Positions 30,916 to 42,185 of a stretch of DNA of 64,000 nt are shown piece by piece. The notes under the pieces were generated by a model. The model made no database searches and had not been told where the DNA came from. It was given only the letters and a program-made list of their open reading frames with translations. Position 1 is the first letter of the stretch; every line of letters begins with the position of its first letter. The stretch comes from Euglena gracilis (taxonomy: Eukaryota; Euglenida; Euglenophyceae; Euglenales): contig CP154956.1 of the NCBI GenBank assembly GCA_039621445.1, forward strand, positions 68,937,649 to 69,001,648. The letters run 5' to 3'. Made by a program: the position numbers and the translations under genes.

Positions 30916-31509
30916 AAAAATCATCGCAAAGATTTTCGAGTTTTTTTTTTGCCCAACAGCTTTGCCCAACACCTGAGGAACGCCTGAGGGGCGATTTCTA
31001 GTGCGACTGATTCTTGTCTCTGTGCAGCCTCTGTTCTCCTGCCATTATGCCTGGCACTGCAACACATGCTGCTCAAAGAACCACCTCCGAAAAGGTTATT
31101 TGGGCTTTGATGACATTTCAGAAAATTTTGGTGACAAGGGCGATGCTGGCATTTTTTTTGTATTTTTTGAAAAATAAAACCCATTTTTGGGATAATTTCT
31201 CCACAAATCTCCAGTATTACGCCCATTTTGGCCATTTTTGGATCAATTTTTGCTGATTTTGGGGTATTTTGCACTGATATGGCAAATATTGTGCTAATTT
31301 GGGTCAAAATGAGCTCATTTTATGACATTTCCGGCCATTTTGCGCCCTTTTGGTGATTTGGGTTATTTTTCACTTTTTTTTGTGGACATTGTTGGCGTTT
31401 TTGGGCAATTTTTGGTTATTTCAAGCCATTTTAGGTCATTTTGTGTGCTTTTGGGGACTTTTTGTGGACAATTCTGGGCTTTTTGTGGTCATTTTTTTGG
31501 GTTTTTGCG
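30916..31509. other. No gene seen; T-rich simple sequence
   Basis: From 31190 on, imperfect TTTTGGNNATTTTNG repeats keep several frames open. No domain. Confidence 0.5.
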
Positions 31510-32520
31510 GTAGGTTGGGAGCCAGTGGATGAAGACATTAGTCAAGACACAAATATTGGACAAGATGAATTGAATGGAGATACTGGACAAGATGCAATGG
31601 TTGCAGATACTGGACAAGATGCAATGGATTACCACCTGTCGGAGCCCGCATTTACGTCCGCTACGTTCCCGGTCGGTCCTCTTCCCGGCCACTCCCACTC
31701 CCGGGCCCACATTCCCTGCCCCTGGACTGGCAACCGCCCCCACAGCTCTCCGGGGCCCCACCGCCCCTCGCTCTCTCGGTAGCCCCACCCCAAGACCAAG
31801 GACCCGAAGCCCGAAACCCGAAGCCATTAAACCCATTAGATCCTCCTGCACTGGGAGCGCGCAGCGCACCCTCTCTGTTTCTCCTGATGCCTCTGCCCCT
31901 CTTCTCCCTTCTCCAACCACCCCCTCCCTACACACGCTGCTCGACACTCTACACATCATTCAGGAGCAGCTCGACGGCTTGCGGCTGACCATCTATGCAG
32001 CTGCTGATCCCGAGCAAGGACATCAACGCCATTCTCGGGACCCATCTGAGGGTCCAAACCGCCGGCGGCGGAGTCGTTCATCGCGGCAGAGGAAGCCAAG
32101 CAGTCCGCCTCCCGCCCACATACACCCCACCAGCTCATCGCCCTCGACCCCAACCTACGCGGAGGCGGTGCAGTTGCCGCCACCATCGTCATCATCGTAG
32201 CAGCTGGTGCAGCCCAAGCAATGCCAACAACGCCAACAAGGAGGCCCATGCCGCGCGGAGCAACAGGTGTCCCGAACCCCGGCTCATTCGGGCTGGTATC
32301 CCGAGCCCCGCAGGCCCGGCCGGTCGCGGGTGGGCGAGCATCCCGTGCGGAGCCTCTCCCCAAACCCGGCCAGGTGCCCTCCCTCTCCTCCCCTCCTCCC
32401 TGCCCTACCATTCCCCCGGTCCTCTCCAACAGAAAAAATGGATGCAGATACTGAACAAGATGCAGATGCTGGACAAGATGTATATGCTGCAGAAATTGGG
32501 CAATTGGGTGAGCGCATTTG
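31510..32520 (+). repeat. Minisatellite split by a retro-insertion
   Basis: Units related to GATGCAGATACTGGACAA occur at 31555-31628 and resume at 32439-32500. The left part reads 'DTGQDAMVADTGQDAM', the right part 'DADTEQDADAGQD', so the array may once have been a coding Asp/Gln repeat. The insertion between them is described separately. Confidence 0.65.
31629..32438 (+). mobile_element. Retro-insertion with poly-A tail, possible LINE ORF1 fragment
   Basis: An 810-bp GC-rich segment, unlike its A/T-rich surroundings, ends in AGAAAAAA and is flanked by TGGA (AATGGA if the tail overlaps): 31623-31628 and 32437-32442. One frame (to the stop near 32200) is Pro/Ser/Arg-rich, with a short heptad-like stretch 'LLDTLHIIQEQLDGLRLTI' followed by a basic region and 'TPTYAEAVQLP'. 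Coiled coil plus basic tail plus a YAEAV-like motif is common in ORF1 proteins of non-LTR retrotransposons, but no RRM, CCHC knuckle or reverse transcriptase is visible. A 5'-truncated LINE or a processed transcript would both fit. Confidence 0.5.
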
Positions 32521-32699
32521 ATGTCAATATTTCAACATTATGTGCTGATGACATGTTTGCTTGCTTTTGCTCTGAGCTCAAGCCGAGCGCACTTTCTTCC
32601 AACCTCGCCACATCCAGACGGATGGTCATCTCATCACGACAGATGAAATTTAACATCAAGGCTTCTTTGAAGTGATGGATTTGTGCCATTTAGATTTTT

Positions 32700-33067
32700 C
32701 ACGATATTGCAACCAATTTTTTTGACCTTTTTAATCCCTGAGCACCCATTCCAAACGGACCTCTTTGGTTGTGTTGATTTGTTGCTCACAACTATTTTCA
32801 CGTTGCATGAATGATCAAATGCATTGTTGGTATGAAAGGATTTTAAGGTAATTTTACCCCCCCACCTACAGGAAAAAATGGCCGAAAATGGCCGAAAATG
32901 GCCGAAAATGGCCGAAAATGGCCGAAAATGGCCGAAAATGGCCGAAAATGGCAAAAATCGGGGTGTCAACTATAGGTGCTTGATTACGGGTCGTAATTTT
33001 GGCTTGCCGTGAAGTCCACAAAAGCCAGGTACAGTTAGATAGGGTACTGCACGGGCTTGAGTTCTCT
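32700..33067. repeat. TGGCCGAAAA array and T-unit fragment
   Basis: 32876-32952 holds about eight TGGCCGAAAA units, followed by AACTATAGGTGCTTGATTACG, the inverse of 30755-30785. Confidence 0.75.
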
Positions 33068-33070
33068 TAC

Positions 33071-33325
33071 CCCCCCCCCCTAGTCGTATGACCACCCCTC
33101 ATTTATGACCACCCCCCGGTCACAGGTTGCAGGTCATGGGGGTGTTATGACCCCCCCCCCCCGGTCACAGGTTGCAGGTTGCGAAAAATTTAACACCACC
33201 GTACCTACGACCGCCCCCTCATTTTGACCACCCCTCGGTCACAGGTTGCAGGTTATGGGGGTGTTATGACCAACCCCCCCGGTCACAGGTTGCAGGAACC
33301 CGGTCATACGACTAGGGGGGGGGGG
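33071..33325. mobile_element. C-tract foldback element (TAGTCGTATGACC type)
   Basis: (C)nTAGTCGTATGACC at the left and GGTCATACGACTA(G)n at the right, flanked by TAC on both sides. Internal tandem GGTCACAGGTTGCAGGT occurs four times. There is no coding capacity. Confidence 0.65.
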
Positions 33326-34015
33326 TACTGGGCCCTTTTGATGATTCAGCAGTCAGAGTTTGTTTTATTGGTAAATACCCCTGTTCTCCGGTTTCAATTT
33401 TGGATCTGGTCCATTGGGGTGGGCAGAACTCAGGCTGGATGCAAAAATAGGATTAATATAGGGTCTTTTTCATGCTGAGAGGCACCATTTGGGATATTTG
33501 CCTACAAGACAACTTCCTTTGGCGGAAGTCGCTTCGTACTGGAAACCATAGTTTGGGCATGTTTTGTGGGGGTTGACATCTGTACACCCAATAATTGCCA
33601 AATGTTGACAAGAATGGTCAATTTTCGGTTGATTTCAGTCATTTTCCTGACAGGTTTAAAAAAACGAAAAACGTGCTTTCAAAGGCGTAAAAAATAACGC
33701 CTAAAACAATTTTTTTTTGAAAATACTTTTTTTCCTTAAAAAATAAGGACTGGGTGAAGGAGTCAAAGAGTCTTTTTGTGACAACTCTTATTTACAGATC
33801 ATATTGAGAGGAAAAAGGGAGGAAAGAGGCTCTTGAGTCCATGTGGTTGGAGGTAGCCTCAACGCAAAATTGATCATCTGGGGGACGCTCCACGGAAGCA
33901 CCACAGAGTCTCCCCAAATAATCACGCTCTGCAGAGCCTTGGGTAATGGGGCTGCGGAGGCTCAGGTAGCCAACCTCCCCACGGCCCCAGGGGCAGGTTG
34001 CCGTCTCATTTTCAG
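33326..34015. other. No gene supported
   Basis: Unique-looking. A frame at 33850-33990 reads 'KLIIWGTLHGSTTESPQIIT', which could be an exon, but borders are unclear. Confidence 0.3.
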
Positions 34016-34095
34016 GTACAAACTATTGTGTGGATGTATTGCACTTCTTGAAATGTGCAGTTTCTGATGCCCCAATGCAGCAAATCCTTCAACAG
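34016..34095 (+). CDS. Candidate exon, unidentified
   Basis: Between an acceptor (CATTTTCAG) and a GTGTGT donor one frame is open: NYCVDVLHFLKCAVSDAPMQ followed by QILQQ. The other two frames have stops. The frame continues open past the donor ('VCVQLGVHRLVNHLD'), so the exon may be longer. No family recognised. Confidence 0.3.
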
Positions 34096-34269
34096 GTGTG
34101 TGTTCAACTTGGAGTGCACAGGCTGGTAAACCATCTCGATTGTTCCCCAGAGATTTATAAACACTCACTTGTTTGTGTGGCTTTCCCACCAATGTACAAG
34201 AATAAGAAAGGGAGAAAATAAAAATGGAGATAATAGAAAAAAGGGGAGTTGGAGGATTTTGGGAAAGAA

Positions 34270-34985
34270 AATTCACTGCTGGTTAGGGCTGGTGGGTGTG
34301 GGGGGGGTCGACCCCCCCACCCCCTGCATGGTGGGGGGGGGTCGACCACCCCCCAACCACCTCTTCTCGTATTTGTGGGTGCCCCAATTTTTGGACCCCA
34401 AAAAATTTTCCCGGCGCCAAAGGCGCCTGGTGTATTTTAGACCTATTTTGGGGACCCATATAAGAGGTCTCCACCAAAACCCCCCAAAACTCATTTTTCA
34501 CACTTCCGAAATTTCAACATTTTCTCAAAATTTTGATTTTTGAGAGGTTTTTGAGGCAAAAAAATGCTGTTGAAAATCCAAAAAAATTCCAAAAAGAATT
34601 ATCAGTAAAATTTGACTGTGCCAAAATTTGGTCCAGTTTTTTTTTAATGTTCGTTTTTCTCACCCCCCCTGCTAACAACTACCAACTTTTAACCCTGAAT
34701 TTTTGAGTTTTTTTTTTTAAAGAAAATGTGGATTTCCATCAAAAAAGCATGCATTCTTGGTTCATTTTTCACAAAAAATTTCAAAAAATTTCCCCAGCCA
34801 AATCCTGTTTCCCCAAAGTTGGTGAAAATGCTGTTGTGGGTGGGGGGGGTCGACCCACTCCCCACCTCCCGGGTGGGGGGGTCCGACCCCCGGGCCTTCC
34901 CGTTCTGCCCTGGGTTAGGGTGTCCAGACTTCCCCGGGAACTGCTTCTGTGTTGTTTTTAATTGCACAGGGGGGGGGGGTCCGGT
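34270..34985. repeat. GTCGACC G-run elements with GGCGCC hairpin
   Basis: (G)nTCGACC(C)n occurs four times (34305, 34340, 34850 and an inverse near 34860), with CCGGCGCCAAAGGCGCC at 34411. The intervening A/T-rich sequence has no exon. Confidence 0.6.
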
Positions 34986-35364
34986 GGCTCAGCTGCCAAA
35001 CCACGCGCTTCTGAAGAGAAGGGGAGACCCAGAGGGAGCCTGCCTCCTTGAGCTCATTTTTGTGTTTTTGATGCTGGACGTTTGAAGAAATGCTTGTCAT
35101 TTGTTGGGGTGTGATGACCAACAGTGGGTCTGGTTATCCATGATGACAAAACTGGACTACAATCTGCTGTTTGTTCAGGGCGAAGGGGTTTTTCTCGATT
35201 GTTTTCAGTTTTTCTCAGTTGGGTGAAAACTGTCAACAGGACCACTCCTGGGCTCTCAGATTGTTTTCATTTTAAACGTCGGTCACATTTGAGGTTGTTC
35301 AGGCCACCCTGGCTGAAACATAATCTGTTTCATCCATATCTTCAAAGATTGGCTTGACTCTTGG

Positions 35365-35577
35365 TTGTTTCTGGCTGACTATGCAAAAGATGGGGGTGTG
35401 TGGGATTGCCGCAAATTTGATGGCCAACCACGGGAGTGGCTACAACCAATGCACATCCTCATGAGGAAACCGGCGATATTCAATGATCAATGGGGGGGGT
35501 CGGCCCTCCACCACCAGGCCTTCCCGTACAGCCCAGCAGCCTTTTCCAGCGAATCCCGAATTTTCCAGCCTTTGAGC
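35365..35577 (+). CDS. Candidate coding segment, unidentified
   Basis: Frame reads FLADYAKDGGVWDCRKFDGQ and 'REWLQPMHILMRKPAIFNDQW' before entering G-run sequence at about 35490. Composition is protein-like for the first 43 codons only. Splice borders are not clear. Confidence 0.25.
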
Positions 35578-35759
35578 TGACCCCCCTCCCCTGGGGTTGT
35601 TATGATGATCTGGACTCCAAGGGAAGTGGATCTTGCGTATTAGACTGGAAGATTTTGGGATTGAGTCTGGCGACCCAAGTGGCCATTGGGTCACCCACCA
35701 CCTATAGATTTTCAGGTATTCCTGCCCAATGCCTGTGGTGGGTCCCAGCAAGCTTCTGA

Positions 35760-36190
35760 TTAAGGGGCTTCTGATTAAGAGCCCGGGGGGGGGGTCCACT
35801 GTCTAGCCATTTTGCGAGGCACTAAAAAAGCACTAGTTAGAACCCGCTCTCTCGGGGGGGGTTTGCCACACTGGAAAAAATTCTTCTGGCGTGTGGTGAA
35901 ATTCCTCTGGTGTGCGCCGAGGTGGAAACGAGCTTTTTAATGTGCTTGTTTTTTTGGGCTGGTTTTGGCTCCAAAATATCCAAAGATGGCCAAAAATGGC
36001 CAAAGAAATCCGAAATTTTTTTTCGGCGCTTTGCGCCGGTCAATGGAACTTTTTTTTTTCAACAAGCGAGCCCTGCCAGTGGTCCCCCCCCCTCCGGCAG
36101 GGATCCACTTAAAGTTTCACCAGCCAGATTTGGACGAGCTGTATTCGCCCCCCTCCCCGGGGTGATGCAAACCCTCAAGCAGAAGCCTAG
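35760..36190 (+). mobile_element. Diverged MITE, relative of the hAT-type element at 60490
   Basis: Shares GCGCCGAGGTGGAAA(C/T)GAG, TTTCGGCGCTTTGCGCCGGT, and terminal GGCTTCTGATTAAGAG versus CTCAAGCAGAAGCC with 60490-60932. A target duplication is not clear. Confidence 0.65.
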
Positions 36191-36544
36191 TCCCCAGTTG
36201 GAACTTGGAACTTGCAACAGGCAGCACCTTGAATTGGACGACGGAAAACAAAGAAAACATAGAAAACACGAAATTAGCAAACAAAACCAGAAGTCGATTC
36301 TCTGACAGAAAAACACACGAGGCAACTGTTTTCAACCCATCTTCACCCTAAATTTTGCCGATTTTGGTACCCTAAAAATAAATATTTTTTTCACCATCCC
36401 AGCTTCCCTTTGGGCAGCTGGATGCAGACTGAAATTTGTTGATAGGGGAGTGGAAATTCTGCTGGCTGGCGGGGGATGGTCCAGCCAGGCTTGACATCGT
36501 TTGTATTCTTTTTTTTTGCTTTGAGCTTGAACGCTCGGCTTCAG

Positions 36545-36633
36545 CATTTTGCTTGTGGAGTCCTGGCATGGATCGGGATGATTTCCAAACCGGTGGACGT
36601 TTCCTAATTGCTCAATTTGGCACTGGAGTGGAG
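36545..36633 (+). CDS. Candidate exon, unidentified
   Basis: After CGGCTTCAG the only open frame reads 'FCLWSPGMDRDDFQTGGRFL' and 'IAQFGTGVE' to a GTAATG donor, ending in phase 0. It may join the next candidate (36776), which starts in phase 0. Confidence 0.3.
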
Positions 36634-36775
36634 GTAATGGAGTGGATGCAGGTTTTCAGTGGATGTGGATGTTTAAGATGGATGTGGCTGTAGGCATTGG
36701 CAAATGGGTCGGCATGTTATACGCTCAAAATGAGAGGGGGGAGTTCACTCAAAACTCCGATGTTCTCTCTGGCAG

Positions 36776-36918
36776 GCATGTGAAGGACATCAGAAAGCAG
36801 TTGGCACAGGATCCAGGACCATGGTTGTACTCACTGGGCACACACGTGGCTTTTCAAAGAAATCTCTTTTTATTATGCTCATAAAAATGGCCGGCTTTGT
36901 GTTTGGTGGGATTTCAAG
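36776..36918 (+). CDS. Candidate exon, weakly BRCT-like
   Basis: After CTCTCTGGCAG the phase-0 frame reads 'SRTMVVLTGHTRGFSKKSLF' then 'IMLIKMAGFVFGGISRSSEA'. The order hydrophobic strand, T-G-x, helix, 'xGG' and a Ser/Thr strand is reminiscent of BRCT domains, but the conserved Trp is not visible. A second frame is also open over this stretch ('HVKDIRKQLAQDPGPWLYSL'), so even the frame is uncertain. Confidence 0.25.
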
Positions 36919-37585
36919 GTCCTCAGAGGCAACTTTGTATTGGGGGGGCAAACTTTTGGTGGACAAACTTCGACCGTTTTCAATTGTACCAAATTCTATT
37001 TTTGAATTTGGTTGTGTACCTCCTAAACCTCCCCCTCCAATGAAAGCGCGGGGCCACTGCAAGCACAGGGGTTAAATAATAAAAAGTGCACTCCCCGCTA
37101 CCGAAGGTGGTCTGCTGTACGCACCCATTGTTCAATTAGGAGCCCTGCATTGTCCCACCAAGCTCCTGGGAGGCTCGATCGGACAATAATGGATGAGAAC
37201 AATAAGACCCTACAAAGTAATTTCATAGACCCGAAAAAAACCCCCAAAAAACCCCCCATTGTCTGTGTCCCAGGGATAAGGGGGGGATTTTCCCACAAAA
37301 ATGTGCAATTGATCATTTTGGGTGAGAATTGTGATATTCACTTAGCATTTTTCTGGGATGGCACCTTTGGGTGACTTTATATTGGAACTTTTTGGGGGGG
37401 GTTAATTTGGAAGCAGATAGATATATTTGAGGCAGGAATCATCAGGCACCCAAAATTACTGATTACTAATTGGGTTGAAAAGGAAGAGTTGCCCCCTCCC
37501 AGTCCAGAAAGGCAGCGTGAATGATTCTTTGGCGAGCGATGTTGCAGCTGAAGGCTGAGGTATTTTCTTTTCATTCTCGTGGCAG

Positions 37586-37747
37586 ACGTACCACGTTATC
37601 CATTTTGCACTTCTTCCATGGGCCGTTGATCGGAGAGGGGTTCACAGCGCCAAGGGGCCCTTCCTCTCCTCCTCAATGCAGGGACATAGAGTACCTGTGC
37701 TTGTCAGGGCGTTGCGCAGGAGTGTGGCCATTTGCAACCATATCAAG
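37586..37747 (+). CDS. Candidate exon, unidentified
   Basis: Lies between a pyrimidine-rich acceptor (CATTCTCGTGGCAG) and an AAG|GTTTGC donor, exactly 54 codons. Two frames are open: 'TYHVIHFALLPWAVDRRGVH...' and 'LSILHFFHGPLIGEGFTAP...'. It could belong to the unassigned gene of 34-37 kb or be an N-terminal exon of the chaperonin-like gene downstream. Confidence 0.3.
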
Positions 37748-37934
37748 GTTTGCGTCTTGTACTGGGTGGGAGTTCTGCTTCCACCCAATCCCACGTGAGA
37801 GAGATAACGTTCCACTGGACTGAAAATGCAAAAGTTTCATCCTGAAATTGTTTGCTGCACCTCTCTTATGAGGGTTTATGAGGGTTTGTTAAGCTCTTAA
37901 CCTCCCAACTCTGTAGATAAAGACTGAAGCTTTC

Positions 37935-38480
37935 CTGGGGGAGGGGGGGGTCGACCGACCCTCGGGTTGGCTGGGATACCGCAGAATCGTCAGGTTCCTC
38001 ACCACCCAATCAATCAACCCTAACCCTACCCCCCCCCCCCCGAGGGTGGGGACCACGGCCAAGTGTGTAGCCCCCGGAGAGGTGGTTTTCCTCTATTTTC
38101 AGCGCAATTTTTTTGACCCCCTCCCAAAGTGGATGAATCCCCCTCCTGCTTCCTTGGTCTCAAAAGCACCCCTGGTTTCTATGTCAGTTTGGCCTTGGAT
38201 TTGTGAGCTATTTGGGCCTTTTCTGAACATCACCCCCTTTGGACAGGCTGGTGTGGGCTGGCTGGATACCGTTGCCACCCTGGGTACTGTGGGCTGGCGG
38301 GGAAAAAGGTGTTGGCTGGAAAACAGGTACTGGCTGGACTCCATGTGGGGGGAGGGGTGATCCAGGAGGGGCCAGCTGGCAGCTGGACCTGGCGGACACC
38401 CTATTAAAATTATTAAAATGCCAAAAAAAAAGGCCAAATGCAGCTGGGTCACCGGCAAAATCTGGGTTGTGGGCCTAAAA
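37935..38480. other. No gene seen
   Basis: GTCGACCGACCC G-run sequence at 37940, AACCCTAACCCTACC at 38018, and CTGG(C)T-rich tandem 'GGCTGGCGGGGAAAAAGGTG' at 38295. No domain. Confidence 0.4.
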
Positions 38481-38770
38481 TTGGGGGGGGGATTAATTTT
38501 GAAAAAATTTGTCCAATAATTTCAGACAATAAATTACGGGGGGAATCGAATTTTTTTTTGGATCATCTGGCCTTCAAAAATGCTAAATGCATGAGAAAAT
38601 GCAATAAATGTCCCCAAAGGGGGCTTTTGGGTGCTATTTTTGGGTCTCATGGGATTTCGAAAAATATTGAATTTTTGGGGAGTATTCCACCCCCGAATAA
38701 TACCCCCCCCCCTCGGGCCGTGACTTTGGGAGAAAGAAAAATCCCCCGGGGGTATTGTTTGGGAGTGGAC
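38480..38770 (+). repeat. Dispersed element (AATAATACCCC), copy 1
   Basis: Shares GACCCCAAAGGGGGC-like, GGGTGCTATTTTTGGGT and AATAATACCCCCCCCCCTCG with 62160-62475. C/G-run ends are eroded here. Confidence 0.65.
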
Positions 38771-39067
38771 GGCAAGCCGGAGAGTCCGGCTTGGCGTCCC
38801 TTCCGGCAGTGAGGCGGTTTTAGGAAAATGCCTGGTTGGAGACCCTCTCTTATGGTTCAACCCAGCACCTTTGGCATGAAGATTTTTCTCCTGCACCAAT
38901 AGCAACAGCCCAAATTTCCAAATATCGTTTTTTTTTTAAGTCTGGGGGAGGTTTCTAAAGTCAGGGCCAGTCTGGCAAAGCCAGGTTGGACCAAAAAATT
39001 GGAAAAGGGGGGTTGAGAATGGTATTTTTTAATGGTTTTCGGTTTTTAACCTCGAGGGGGGATTATT

Positions 39068-39128
39068 TGGGGAGAGGGTTTTGCGTCTCTGGGCCCCTGG
39101 GGAGAGGGTTTTGCGTCTCTGGGCCCCC
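39068..39128. repeat. 30-bp tandem duplication
   Basis: TGGGGAGAGGGTTTTGCGTC + TCTGGGCCCC occurs twice without change. Confidence 0.9.
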
Positions 39129-39455
39129 ACACTGGATGTTGATGCAAGACGTTCAGGCATGAGATGCGTGCCCATGCGCACGTGGATCCCCAATGACCCC
39201 CCCCCATGACCCAAACCACCCCATGTGTATTAACCCTTGTTGGGCGGCTCTTTGGGTAGCTGGTACGCTGTAAAGACCAATTTTTCACGAATCAGAAAAC
39301 ATTTTGGATTATGGTTATGATTAAGTCAGGAATCGGGTTAGGGTTGGATAACACCAGGGAATAAGGTGAGGGTAAGGTTTTTTTTTCAGGTTATAGGGTT
39401 ACGATTCTCATGCAGTTTGCACGGCAGTGACAGGCCTTCTATTTCCACGCTGCAG

Positions 39456-39618
39456 AACTTGGGCCAGAGACCAACGTCCAGCACCCAACAGCGCACACTC
39501 TGGCCCCTGTGCCAACAGTCATGAGGCAGGGAAGGGGTCGTTGTCAGGCAGCACTGGGCGGCCGAGGCCTGGGATGGTCGCGCACATGTGCGCACGATTG
39601 GGGGTCTACAAGGCAAAG
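39456..39618 (+). CDS. Candidate exon, unidentified
   Basis: Between TTTCCACGCTGCAG and AAG|GTGATG one frame reads 'PAPNSAHSGPCANSHEAGKG' and 'PGMVAHMCARLGVYKAK'. The minus strand is also open over 140 codons, so coding status is uncertain. Confidence 0.2.
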
Positions 39619-39839
39619 GTGATGTGCCTGAAAAAGTGCTGCACAGGGGTGTTTTAGCCTCATTGTGCTGCAATGCCCTGCAACCACGGTTCTTAAGTGC
39701 ACCGAAAACGCCCTGCTTTATGGCAATGACCGACAACTGGTACTGTAGTGATCTTGCCTGGGTTTGAGATCCCTGGAATAGAACCCTCCACAGACCTGGT
39801 CTTAAACCCCCCAAAATTCCTGGGATTTATAGGATCTGG

Positions 39840-40210
39840 TTTGGCTGGTCATCCGAAGGGGGGGTTATAAGTGGGGAAATTCATAAGTCGGGGGGTAATT
39901 AAAGAAATTGTTGGTAAAAATCCGGCCACAAAATGACCCCCAAACCCCAAATTGGCAATTTTCGGCAAATTTGGTCAAAAATGGCATTGCCGATGATGGT
40001 TGGTCTCAAAATATTGCCAAAAAATCAGTTTTTGTGTGGTTTGTGCCTGAAAAATTGTCCTGAATGGTTTTTTTATTCATTTTTTTCACAAGTCAATGCT
40101 TGGTTGGTCAGCCGAAGGGGGTAAACAATTATAAGTGTTTTTTTGCAAGTTCGGTTTCGAGAGGTGTTCATATTGCCTAAAATCCTAACCCACCCCCCTT
40201 ATAACTGTGT
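39840..40210 (+). repeat. Family S, copy 1
   Basis: GGGGGGTTATAAGTGGGG, GGTTGGTC(A/G)(G/T)CCGAAGGGGG, AAAATTG(T)CCTGAATGG-like core and CACCCCCCTTATAAC at the end. Copies 2 and 3 are at 41220-42000 and 52805-53215. Confidence 0.75.
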
Positions 40211-41219
40211 AATTCCGTTTGAGAGGACGGGAACCATTAATCAACATGGTCATCATTTTCTTGGTGTTTTTGGCCCAACAGAAGAGGCACTGCGTTTTGC
40301 ATACAATGCCCTTTGAAGGAAAAGTGAGGGCGTCTGCATTCCCAAACAAAGATTGCCCCTGCACACGGGTCCATCTGTGCGCACACAAACACACATCACT
40401 GACGGCCCACCTCTCTATGTTATGTTAGGGTGCCACCCCTGGTTTTAGAGGAGCACAGGGCTTACAATGGAATCAAGGTGGACCTCTGGAACAAAGGTTT
40501 TCTTAAGGACCCGAGGGGGGGGGTCCCTCGGGCCAGGTGGAAAAATTTGCGGGATCTGTATGGGGGAATACACTTTCAGTGGCCAAATTAGGAACCACAT
40601 ACCCCGAAATTTCGGAAAAATTTCTCGAACCTGAATCCCCAAACCTGAAATAAGGATCTTGGCACCAATTTAGGAGTCACCAGCCTGCAGACTTTTGGCG
40701 GCCGACTCCTGGCTCTGCAGCCACTGGTGGGTTTTCGTCGGACACCCTTCTGTGGCAGCATGATCATCCCTGTGTCGCCACGCTGTGTTGGGGACCACAG
40801 CACCAAGAGACACGCCACATTGAGGGGGACAGATTGTGTGCATATGTGCATGATCTGAGGCATCAAGCGAGCGTGTATGCGTGCAATTGAGGTGTCAGAT
40901 CGTCGCAGATGCGTGGTTGGTGTGCCCCTGCCTGCGCAGGTGCACGCCATTGTGTAGCATGCTGTGCGCACGTTGTTCATTCTGGAATTTGAAACACCAG
41001 TGGGACGTCCGCCATGTTTTTTGGGGGGTTCTTCCGTCGCCAGCATCTTAGTTATTTCGGTGTTAGTTAATTTTGCATCACATCTCTCATTCAGGCCCGC
41101 ATCTCCTTCCCCATCGCGGAGATTTCACCCAGTAATCTGGCAGACGCTTCCAATGGAAACCACCCCAGTGCCTCCACTCCGAGCCTGCGTCCATTGATGT
41201 TCACCGTAACCATTTATAA
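40211..41219. other. No gene supported; two weak exon candidates
   Basis: 40270-40310 reads 'KRHCVLHTMPFEGK' between an acceptor and GTGAGG. 41095-41205 reads 'ARISFPIAEISPSNLADASN' on for 37 codons between TCATTCAG and GTAACC, phase 0 to 0. A minus-strand frame of 152 codons spans 40588-41046. No domain is recognised in any of them. Confidence 0.25.
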
Positions 41220-42000
41220 ACCCACGGGGTTTATAGGATCCGGTTTGGTTGGTCGGCCGAAGGGGGGTTTATACAGGGGGGGGGGGAAATATGCAACTTG
41301 CATAATTTGCCTTTTTTTGCATAATCAGTTTTTCCCGAAATTTGCATTTTTTTTGCATTTTTTTGCATAAAATATTTTGCCCTGGAAAAAATTTTGTAGT
41401 TGGTTGCCGTATGTTTTGATTTTTTTGCATTTTTTTTTGCATTTTTTTTGCATTTTTTTGCATAAAATATTTTGCCCTAGAAAATTTTTTTGTAGTTGGT
41501 TGCCATATGTTTGGATTTTTTTTGCATTTTTTTGCATTTTTTTGCATAATATATTTTGCCCTGGAAATTTTTTTTGATTTCAGGCAGCAAAACTCTGTTA
41601 TGTTCCAGCTTTTTCTCAGGGGTTGCATTTTTTTGCATTTTTTTGCATTTTTTTGCATTTTTTTTTTACTTGCATAATTTGAAGGTCCAAGTTGCATCCC
41701 CCCCCCCTGGTTTATAGGTGGGGGGAGTTTATAGGTCCCGGAATTGTTGGTGAAAATCCGACCCCCCAAAATGACCCCGACCCCCCCCCTAAATTGGCAA
41801 TTTCGGGCAAATTTGATCAAAAAATTGGCATTTTTGATGATGGTTGGTCTCAAAAATAGCCCAAAATCAGTTTTTGGGTGGTTTGTGGCCGAAAAAATCG
41901 TCCCCGGCGGTTTTCATTTTTCTTCCCATGGGGGTTATAAGTCCCATTTGGGTTGGTCGGCCCGAGGGGGGGTTATAAGTGGGGGGGGGTCACTGAGCTC
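41220..42000 (+). repeat. Family S, copy 2, interrupted by TTTTTTGCAT repeats
   Basis: GATCCGGTTTGGTTGGTCGG starts it. The C/G-run part is split by 41290-41700, a TTTTTTTGCAT-rich insertion with a tandem of about 130 bp (TGCATAAAATATTTTGCCCT ... TTGTAGTTGGTTGCC). The core resumes with GGAATTGTTGGTGAAAATCC. Confidence 0.75.
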
Positions 42001-42185
42001 TTATCCCTTTTTGGGTAAGAGCAAAACTTACCACGGGACGGGGGGAAGGGGGGGGTGGACCTCCCCCCACCCCTTGGGTGGACCGTTAAAACCGCGTATT
42101 ATCGCCCTGACTGCGGCCCGGTTCCCGGAATTTTTTTTTTCAGTCGCGAGCGATAGGATTTCTAGTTTCCGAATCACCTCCGTTT
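41985..42185 (-). repeat. Family G unit, inverted
   Basis: TGAGCTCTTATCCCTTTTTGG, ACCGCGTATTATCGCC and GAGCGATAGGATTTCTAG, the inverse of 47785-47940. Confidence 0.8.

Noticed and set aside
30711-31001. Frame with 'MAENGRKWPK' repeats
   Set aside because: The 10-bp TGGCCGAAAA repeat has no stops in one phase; it also occurs inverted at 32876.
36776-36918. Firm BRCT domain call
   Set aside because: The hydrophobic pattern is suggestive, but the key Trp and the full ~90-residue fold are not visible, and a second frame is also open.
40588-41046. 152-codon minus-strand frame
   Set aside because: No domain, Arg/Cys/Thr-rich, and a plausible exon on the opposite strand partly competes; not supported as a gene.
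41269-41853. 194-codon minus-strand Lys/Asn-rich frame
   Set aside because: Generated by TTTTTTTGCAT repeats; 'QKNAKKCKK' motif only.
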